From Nitrospira sp. (GTDB lineage: Bacteria; Nitrospirota; Thermodesulfovibrionia; Thermodesulfovibrionales; SM23-35): 9,795 nucleotides of DNA. The stretch's first letter is position 1; the number at the start of each line of letters is the position of its first letter. The stretch lies in contig VGWY01000092.1 of assembly GCA_016873575.1 (NCBI GenBank), forward strand, positions 1-9,795, in the 5' to 3' direction. A program made the translations under genes and the position numbers. The notes under the pieces were generated by a model. The model worked only from the letters and a program-made list of their open reading frames with translations, had not been told where the DNA came from and did no database searches. Below, in pieces: positions 1-4,335 of this stretch.

Positions 1-658
1 CTTCGACAATATTTGGTAAAAGGCGGGCATCAGTCATAATCTGATTTGGATTTTCTATCGCCTGTTGAACTCTCTTCTGGTCAATGGCATATGTTGACTC
101 ACCCATTTTTTTTGCAAATGACTGAGGGGTTGTCTCGCTACCCGTAAACTCTTTTATGGTGGCTATTTCCGCTAATGGAATCTCCGTGATCTTCCCGCTG
201 ACATTTACAAAGACCTTTTCAGCCTCTATTTTTTTAAGGGTCCCGAGGCTAAAGATGGGGTCTCCTATCCGAAAGACCTCCTGCTTGCCTGTCTTGTCCG
301 CAAAGATTGCATAGCTGAAGTTTCTTGGACCTGCAACAGTCCCTATTAAGGTTATATCTACAACTCGAGGTGTCTCTGTAGATGTACTGGTTATCGGTCT
401 TAACTCACCTGCGGGGAATCCAAATGGATTGTTCCTGAGTATTCCGGCATAATCCTGGAGATTATGTTTCGTCATATCCTGGGTCTTCCCTCCAGATTTA
501 ATAACTTTTTCCACGGGGCTCAATGAGATGAATACAATATCCCTTATAAAAAAGAGGATTGCTATGATGAGCAGGAAGCCCACGATAAAGGGAAGGATGG
601 GGGATGAGAAAAAGGATGAAGGATGAGGGATAAAGGATGAAAATTTTTTATTTATCAT
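1..658 (-). CDS. gspC: Type II secretion system protein GspC, C-terminus beyond window edge
   Basis: 219 codons are visible from an ATG at 658, and the reading frame runs off position 1. GspC is the inner-membrane clamp of the T2SS; its periplasmic homology region (HR) contacts the GspD secretin. Seen: a short cytoplasmic N-terminus, one hydrophobic segment at about residues 22-46, an RNNPFG motif (75-80) like the RNLFG-type motif of the family, and an HR-like beta domain at about 98-165 with LIGTVAG and FRIGDPI. The last visible residues (VQQAIENPNQ to ARLLPNIVE) resemble the entry to the C-terminal PDZ or coiled-coil domain, which is missing here. An in-frame TAA 24 nt upstream limits the start. 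No good Shine-Dalgarno is visible (GATAAG directly precedes the ATG). The upstream neighbour on the same strand is the glycine-rich lipoprotein gene, 405 nt away, so gspC may have its own promoter. Family call is firm; the exact start is less so. Confidence 0.85.
   Translation of the reverse strand, partial: MINKKFSSFIPHPSSFFSSPILPFIVGFLLIIAILFFIRDIVFISLSPVEKVIKSGGKTQDMTKHNLQDYAGILRNNPFGFPAGELRPITSTSTETPRVVDITLIGTVAGPRNFSYAIFADKTGKQEVFRIGDPIFSLGTLKKIEAEKVFVNVSGKITEIPLAEIATIKEFTGSETTPQSFAKKMGESTYAIDQKRVQQAIENPNQIMTDARLLPNIVE
595..640. repeat. GGATGA microsatellite-like repeat inside the gspC 5' coding region
   Basis: On the plus strand GGATGA (or GGATGG) recurs at 595, 602, 614, 621 and 635 with A/G-rich spacers. 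Read on the minus strand it encodes GspC residues 7-21, which are rich in Ser, Pro and Phe, just before the membrane segment. A further CATCCTTCAT lies just upstream of the gene (689-698) in the opposite orientation. It looks like a slippage-prone tract adopted as coding sequence. Confidence 0.6.
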
Positions 659-750
659 CTTATCTATTCCCGATTTTATTTATATTTCATCCTTCATAAT
701 TGCCTTAAAAAGCATAACAGAAGAAGTTGAGGTATGTCAAAATATGATAG

Positions 751-902
751 GGCAGGGAATAGTATTTGTTCTGAAAATGTCATTCTGGCTTGTCCAGAAT
801 CCTTCTGAAGAAAGATTCCCGACGAGCGGGAATGACAGTTGTGTAGAATGTGTAAATATTGTTCGGGATTAGCGAGAATGAGCGAAAATACTATTACCTG
901 CC
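751..902. repeat. 17-bp inverted repeat flanking a two-hairpin element
   Basis: GGCAGGGAATAGTATTT at 751-767 and AAATACTATTACCTGCC at 886-902 are inverse complements with one mismatch. The similarity continues outward to TATAG-like ends with a one-base indel. They enclose the two-hairpin repeat at 779-836 plus about 60 nt. Length and accuracy argue against chance; a MITE-like origin is possible. Confidence 0.6.
779..836. repeat. Two-hairpin palindromic repeat, copy 1
   Basis: A 58-bp element with ends GTCATT...AATGAC. The left hairpin at 782-800 has a 7-bp perfect stem, ATTCTGG/CCAGAAT, with loop CTTGT. The right hairpin at 815-833 has a 7-bp perfect stem, ATTCCCG/CGGGAAT, with loop ACGAG. 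The two halves are also imperfect inverted copies of each other (16 positions, 3 mismatches), so one long hairpin is an alternative fold. A related element lies at 4158-4257. Confidence 0.8.
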
Positions 903-912
903 TATAAAGAGC

Positions 913-1045
913 CTGTTGCACAAATGGCAAAAACTTACAAAATGTCATGCTGAATTTATTTCAGCATCTAAATATCCTTATAAATCAAAATGTTGTTAGA
1001 CCCTGAAACAAGTTCAGGGTGACAAATTTCGTATTTGTGCAACAG
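913..1045. repeat. 133-bp MITE-like cassette with perfect 13-bp terminal inverted repeats
   Basis: CTGTTGCACAAAT at 913-925 is the exact inverse complement of ATTTGTGCAACAG at 1033-1045. The cassette carries the two-hairpin repeat 944-1023 and no coding capacity. I see no clear target-site duplication: the flanks share only a loose ATAAA. Perfect terminal repeats around a small non-coding core suggest a miniature inverted-repeat element moved by a transposase encoded elsewhere. Confidence 0.55.
944..1023. repeat. Two-hairpin palindromic repeat, copy 2 (divergent stems)
   Basis: An 80-bp element with ends GTCAT...GTGAC. The left hairpin at 947-967 has an 8-bp perfect stem, ATGCTGAA/TTCAGCAT, with loop TTTAT. 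The right hairpin at 1001-1019 has a 7-bp perfect stem, CCCTGAA/TTCAGGG, with loop ACAAG. The plan matches the repeats at 779-836 and 4158-4257, including the right-hand ACAAG loop, although the stems are different. Confidence 0.75.
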
Positions 1046-1063
1046 TCCATAAACTGAAATGCT

Positions 1064-3412
1064 TTAAGGCAATGTCCCGTCTATGGGCGTTACATCCACC
1101 CAATCAATGTAGATATGTCCATTCATTGGATCCGGGGGACCAATACCGTTTCCACCACTACCTTTGACAACACTGATAAGTGCTGCTGTATTTACTGTAA
1201 CAGCCTTTTCACTAAAGAGGTCAACGATGCCTCCGTCACCATTTGTTCCTGTGCCCATGGCATTCCCGCCATTGCCATAGATATTTCCTGAGTTTGTTAC
1301 CTTATTCCCTGCATATATGGAAACGAAATGAGAATCTCCGCCGCTGGCATTTGTCCCCGTGCCTGTACCTCCATTTGCTGTTATGAAACCTGTATTCAGT
1401 ACATCATAAGAGCTTATGATCTCTATATTATCATCAGCGCCTCTACCACCTGTCCCTGTTGTGGCAGAGGCGTTTCCACCGTTCGCTGTAATGGCTCCAG
1501 TATTTTGCGCCAGATCGTGACCATAGAAGTAAATCCCTCCGCTACTACCACCATTGTCAACTCCGTTGCCACCAGAAGCATCCAATGAGCCTGAGTTTAT
1601 CAGCTTTGTGCTGGTTGCATAGGCATTACCTTCTGCTTCCATTTCAACATGCCCTCCATGACCACCATTTCCAGATACTGTGGCTGCACCACCCTTTGCC
1701 ACGATTGAAACATCATTGAAGATTGAACCTGTTGGTTGATCCATTCCACCGAAGTTGGCATCTTCTGTATATGCAAAAAAGCCACCACCATTGCCTCCAC
1801 CTTTTGTGCCGTCACCTCCATTGAGGTTTATTATAGGTGAGCCATTATAGCCAATGAATTCAATAGTACCTGTTGGTCTGAAATCATCAGAACTGTAGTG
1901 ATTTTCTGCTTTTATATGTCCACCACTCCCACCATGTGAGCCGCCTCCACCTTTGAGTGATATATTCCCTGTAACCTGTATGGGACCTGGTGCTATTTCT
2001 TCGGTGTATTTATAGTCTTTCCCTTTATAGCTTGAGATTTCTAAAGAGCCTCCGCTACCACCAACAGAGCTGGCTCCAGGACATGTGCCCCCATTTGCTG
2101 TGATGGCACCTGAGGTCTTCATGCTGCCACCATAGGGTACAAAATATATAGTGCCACCGTCGCCACCATTCCCATTGGTTGTTGTATATCCTCCATTTGC
2201 TGAGATATTACCTGAGTTGGTTATATTTCCTGCAAAGGTATCTTCCGCACCGTATATATCTATACAGCCTCCGTTTCCGCCACCTGTTGTTCCGTTGCCT
2301 CCATTTGTTATAAGTTCAGCAGAATTGTATATGCTGGCAGAAGAAGAATACATGTATATCCCCCCATTCGTAGAAGCAGCTCCCCCTGCTCCGGCACTAC
2401 CAACTCCTCCATTACTCCTGAGCATAGCGGTATTATAAATACTCTGGCTGGCATCGAATTCAATATATCCGGATTCACCGCCAGTTGTTCCATTCCCACC
2501 GCTTGAATCAATGGGTGCCCTGTTTATGAGAACACTGTCAGAAGATATATAGATGCCTGCACCGAATCCACCAATATTCGTTCCAAGCCCATTCCCTCCT
2601 GTGGTATCAATGCTTCCACCATTGAGGAAGACGCCACCATTTTTCGCAGAGAGAGATAAACTTCCCCCGTCTCCTCCTCTGCCTGGTTCTGCTCCTGTAG
2701 CGTCATCCCCACTAATATCAATCTTGCCTGTTGTTGCCATTACAATCCTGTAGGCATTGATGGACAAACTCCCCTTATCATGTATAGTTGCAGTTTCTCC
2801 ATGCCGTGTATCGACAACACCTCCCCCAACCGTTCCTGTAGTAAGGTCTTTGGTCTTTATTGTGCCGAGTAAATAGAAGTCATTGGCTAAATTGATTTGT
2901 GCCATATCCTGTCCTGTATTCCCATCTGTATTCATGTTCAGGCCGGGGATAAGTGTCACCCCAGCATTTACCTGAATCCCGGTAACAGGAGGCTCATCAG
3001 CAATCATGCCATCGTCATCTGAAATATAGAGGTTTTTGTCGCCTGAAACCATATATGGGGTTTTAGCAGCAGGGTCGTCTCCTTCTGGCGGGATCACATT
3101 AATTGTTGTATTCGTAGCAACGATAAGGGGCTCTGTTCCAAGGTCTATCGGGGTAGGGTATGTTGGAACTGTAAAGCTTGTATCAACTGTTCCGGACTGG
3201 GATATTTTAATATCAAAGTAACCTTTTAATGCGTCTATGTTACCACCATTGCCACCAACTCCATCAACACCGGCACCACCTGATAGATTGATGGTGCATG
3301 TCGCAACCGGTGCTGTTTGCGTGACTCCTCCGCCACCATCTCCCCCACATCCATACACGATAAAGGAGAGTAAGAATAAAAGTATGCCTGTTTTATTGAG
3401 AAAGGCTCTCAC
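1064..3412 (-). CDS. Large glycine-rich repeat lipoprotein, probably surface-exposed or secreted
   Basis: 782 residues from a GTG at 3412. Residues 1-21 form a signal peptide (LLFLLSFIVYG) ending in a lipobox-like VYG-C with Cys22, followed by a Gly/Asp linker, so a lipidated protein is predicted. From about residue 231 to the C-terminus roughly 14 imperfect repeats of about 30-45 residues occur. Each has the pattern [IL]-x-A/S-N-G-G, a Gly/Thr/Asn-rich turn, GGxGG, then a short alternating hydrophobic strand. This suggests a right-handed beta-helix or similar solenoid. Functional residues are not recognisable and the family is unknown to me. A GTG at 3451 is also open, but the 3412 start gives a normal signal peptide and has AAGGA nine bases upstream. 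The gene overlaps the preceding STN-like gene by 20 nt, so the two are likely co-transcribed. Proximity to gspC makes a T2SS cargo or surface adhesin role an inference only. Antisense frames here are low-complexity shadows. Confidence 0.8.
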   Translation of the reverse strand: MRAFLNKTGILLFLLSFIVYGCGGDGGGGVTQTAPVATCTINLSGGAGVDGVGGNGGNIDALKGYFDIKISQSGTVDTSFTVPTYPTPIDLGTEPLIVATNTTINVIPPEGDDPAAKTPYMVSGDKNLYISDDDGMIADEPPVTGIQVNAGVTLIPGLNMNTDGNTGQDMAQINLANDFYLLGTIKTKDLTTGTVGGGVVDTRHGETATIHDKGSLSINAYRIVMATTGKIDISGDDATGAEPGRGGDGGSLSLSAKNGGVFLNGGSIDTTGGNGLGTNIGGFGAGIYISSDSVLINRAPIDSSGGNGTTGGESGYIEFDASQSIYNTAMLRSNGGVGSAGAGGAASTNGGIYMYSSSASIYNSAELITNGGNGTTGGGNGGCIDIYGAEDTFAGNITNSGNISANGGYTTTNGNGGDGGTIYFVPYGGSMKTSGAITANGGTCPGASSVGGSGGSLEISSYKGKDYKYTEEIAPGPIQVTGNISLKGGGGSHGGSGGHIKAENHYSSDDFRPTGTIEFIGYNGSPIINLNGGDGTKGGGNGGGFFAYTEDANFGGMDQPTGSIFNDVSIVAKGGAATVSGNGGHGGHVEMEAEGNAYATSTKLINSGSLDASGGNGVDNGGSSGGIYFYGHDLAQNTGAITANGGNASATTGTGGRGADDNIEIISSYDVLNTGFITANGGTGTGTNASGGDSHFVSIYAGNKVTNSGNIYGNGGNAMGTGTNGDGGIVDLFSEKAVTVNTAALISVVKGSGGNGIGPPDPMNGHIYIDWVDVTPIDGTLP
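1110..2722 (-). repeat. Coding tandem repeats of the glycine-rich lipoprotein
   Basis: About 14 imperfect protein repeats, many starting ITANGG, ISANGG, IDSSGG or LDASGG and continuing with GGxGG. At the DNA level this shows as recurring CCACC/GCCACC and CCATTTGCTGT blocks on the plus strand. The units differ clearly in length and sequence, so the array is old or diversified rather than freshly duplicated. Confidence 0.75.
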
Positions 3413-4028
3413 CTGACTGATTCCTTTTGAGCCTATCTTGTCTTTCTGCACGTATTTTCTCTATTTCCTTTCTCCTTTTCTCCCTCCTCATCTCCCGCTC
3501 CTTCTTCCTCTTTTCCCTTTCAGCTTCCTTTGCCTCGAATTCTTTTAGTCTGCCCTGCGAGGCAGCAATCTGTCTTTTCCTCTCACGTGCCTTAGCCTCG
3601 AATTTTTGTTTCCTTAAAAGTCTCTTTTGGGCATGATCCTGTTTAACCGAGGATAAGGTTGAGGCTGCACTCGCTGGAGCTGGTGGTATCCGAAAAGTTG
3701 CCTCTGCCTTTGATTGCTCAAATATCCATACAGATTTAACAGATCTGCCCTGATAGACGAAAGCACTATTCAGAGGTTTGATTATCTGCTTGATGGCATT
3801 ATCAATTGGCTGGTTCTTAATATCAACAAAGACCCTTCTATCAAGGGAAGGATTTATGTAAATATTCATCTTTGTCTTTGCGCATATCTCGGAAAAGAGT
3901 TCACTCAGGAGCTTGCCTTCAGATTTAACTGAGAGGAGATTCTTGCTTGAATCATACATTACCTGCGGAAAGACATTAACTGGTATGAGAACCAGTAAGA
4001 TTGCTGCTAATAAAATATTTTTACACAT
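3393..4028 (-). CDS. Secreted STN-like domain protein with charged helical C-terminus
   Basis: 211 residues from ATG 4028, which has AAGGA five bases upstream; an in-frame ATG at 4052 lacks such a site. Residues 3-22 look like a signal peptide (ILLAAILLVLIPVNVF). Residues about 31-103 resemble an STN (secretin and TonB short N-terminal) fold: LLSVKSEGKLLSELFSEICAKT, then MNIYINPSL, then VFVDIKNQPIDNAIKQII and a final VYQ...VWIF strand. A Pro/Ala linker at about 114-127 leads to a very Lys/Arg/Glu-rich predicted helix or coiled coil (130-211). STN domains sit at the periplasmic end of secretins and TonB-dependent receptors; no secretin barrel follows here, so it is a stand-alone module. Its stop lies 20 nt inside the glycine-rich lipoprotein gene. 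It could be a periplasmic adaptor of the nearby secretion system; the exact role is unknown. Confidence 0.75.
   Translation of the reverse strand: MCKNILLAAILLVLIPVNVFPQVMYDSSKNLLSVKSEGKLLSELFSEICAKTKMNIYINPSLDRRVFVDIKNQPIDNAIKQIIKPLNSAFVYQGRSVKSVWIFEQSKAEATFRIPPAPASAASTLSSVKQDHAQKRLLRKQKFEAKARERKRQIAASQGRLKEFEAKEAEREKRKKEREMRREKRRKEIEKIRAERQDRLKRNQSGESLSQ
3422..3426 (-). promoter_or_regulatory. Ribosome-binding site supporting the GTG start at 3412
   Basis: AAGGA on the minus strand, nine bases before GTG 3412. The competing GTG at 3451 is preceded only by a weak GAGAAAATAC. This site lies inside the upstream STN-like gene, consistent with translational coupling. Confidence 0.5.
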
Positions 4029-4052
4029 GATGTTCCTTAAAATCTCCCCCAT

Positions 4053-4073
4053 CCCCTCTTTTCCAAAGAGGGG
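4053..4073. repeat. Perfect hairpin in the leader of the STN-like gene
   Basis: CCCCTCTTT (4053-4061) pairs perfectly with AAAGAGGGG (4065-4073) around a TCC loop; CCCCC/GGG runs flank it. It lies 25 nt upstream of ATG 4028, so it would be transcribed in the 5' leader. It resembles, in degenerate form, the C/G palindrome at 7183-7226. It could affect translation or message stability, but may be only a dispersed repeat. Confidence 0.6.
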
Positions 4074-4157
4074 TATTTTCGGGTCAATGACCTAAAGACT
4101 GCAGAGGTTATTTACTAATAAGACCACAAGTAATACCACATCCTTTTGATGATTTCT

Positions 4158-4257
4158 GTCATTGCGGCTTGTCCGCAATCCTTCTGACTTGTCGTTCGAC
4201 TGAGCTCACGCCGAAGTCCACAATCGTTCAGAAAGATTCCCGACAAGCGGGAATGAC
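4158..4257. repeat. Two-hairpin palindromic repeat, copy 3 (with internal 42-nt insertion)
   Basis: Ends GTCATT...AATGAC as in 779-836. The left hairpin at 4161-4179 has stem ATTGCGG/CCGCAAT with loop CTTGT. The right hairpin at 4236-4254 has stem ATTCCCG/CGGGAAT with loop ACAAG, the exact complement of the left loop. Between CCTTCTGA and AGAAAGATTC, which are contiguous in the 779-836 copy, it carries 42 extra bases (4188-4229). Confidence 0.8.
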
Positions 4258-4324
4258 ATATAGTGACCTTACTCATGAACTCCTTAGTAACTGTCTTTAT
4301 CAAAATCTATAGTCCCAAATATTT

Positions 4325-4330
4325 TATAAT
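4325..4330 (+). promoter_or_regulatory. Consensus -10 box, possibly of a leaderless promoter
   Basis: TATAAT ends six bases before the cyclase ATG at 4336. A start site at the usual distance would fall on or beside the A of the ATG, giving a leaderless transcript. In keeping with this there is no Shine-Dalgarno, and an in-frame TAA at 4327-4329 excludes a longer protein. No good -35 is seen at the standard spacing (AAAATC at 4302-4307), so the call is moderate. Confidence 0.45.
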
Positions 4331-4335
4331 ACGCC

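Larger units (their letters stand above)
659..1063. other. 405-nt gene-free region made of nested inverted repeats
   Basis: No convincing gene lies between gspC and the glycine-rich lipoprotein gene. Nearly all of the stretch is explained by symmetric structure: an outer imperfect inverted repeat at its two ends, a 17-bp inverted repeat around one two-hairpin element, and a perfect 13-bp inverted repeat around a second. An open frame crossing 694-948 on the minus strand is just a passage through these repeats, without a ribosome-binding site or recognisable protein features. Confidence 0.7.
699..1073. repeat. Outer imperfect inverted repeat bounding the intergenic region
   Basis: ATTGCCTTAAAAAGCAT at 699-715 is the inverse of ATGCTTTAAGGCAAT at 1059-1073, apart from two extra A's in the left arm. 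The right arm covers the last codons and the TAA stop of the glycine-rich lipoprotein gene (1064-1066). About 343 nt separate the arms. It may be a remnant of an insertion or partial duplication of the gene end. The match is short, so chance cannot be excluded. Confidence 0.4.
4029..4335. other. Divergent intergenic region
   Basis: 307 nt between the STN-like gene (minus) and the adenylate cyclase gene (plus). It contains the leader hairpin at 4053-4073, the 100-bp two-hairpin repeat at 4158-4257 and a TATAAT box at 4325-4330. No gene is supported. I found no convincing minus-strand promoter and no clear TGTGA-N6-TCACA CRP-type palindrome. Confidence 0.7.

Noticed and set aside
694..948. 84-residue open frame on the minus strand
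   Set aside because: It runs through two dispersed repeats, has no ribosome-binding site and no protein-like features.
1110..2722. CRISPR-like array
   Set aside because: The periodic pattern is coding repeats with no identical direct repeats or uniform spacers, and no cas genes are present.
1328..3221. Several open frames on both strands inside the glycine-rich gene
   Set aside because: They are low-complexity shadows (Pro-rich antisense frames, and frames shifted on the same strand) of the repeat-coding sequence.
1064..3451. Longer start (GTG 3451) for the glycine-rich lipoprotein
   Set aside because: It adds a charged 13-residue extension before the signal peptide and has a weaker ribosome-binding site than GTG 3412.
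4029..4052. Upstream ATG 4052 for the STN-like protein
   Set aside because: The extra eight residues come from the C/G hairpin repeat; ATG 4028 has AAGGA at proper spacing and starts a clean signal peptide.
4115..4303. 62-residue minus-strand open frame
   Set aside because: It is a translation of the two-hairpin repeat, a type of spurious ORF common across dispersed repeats.
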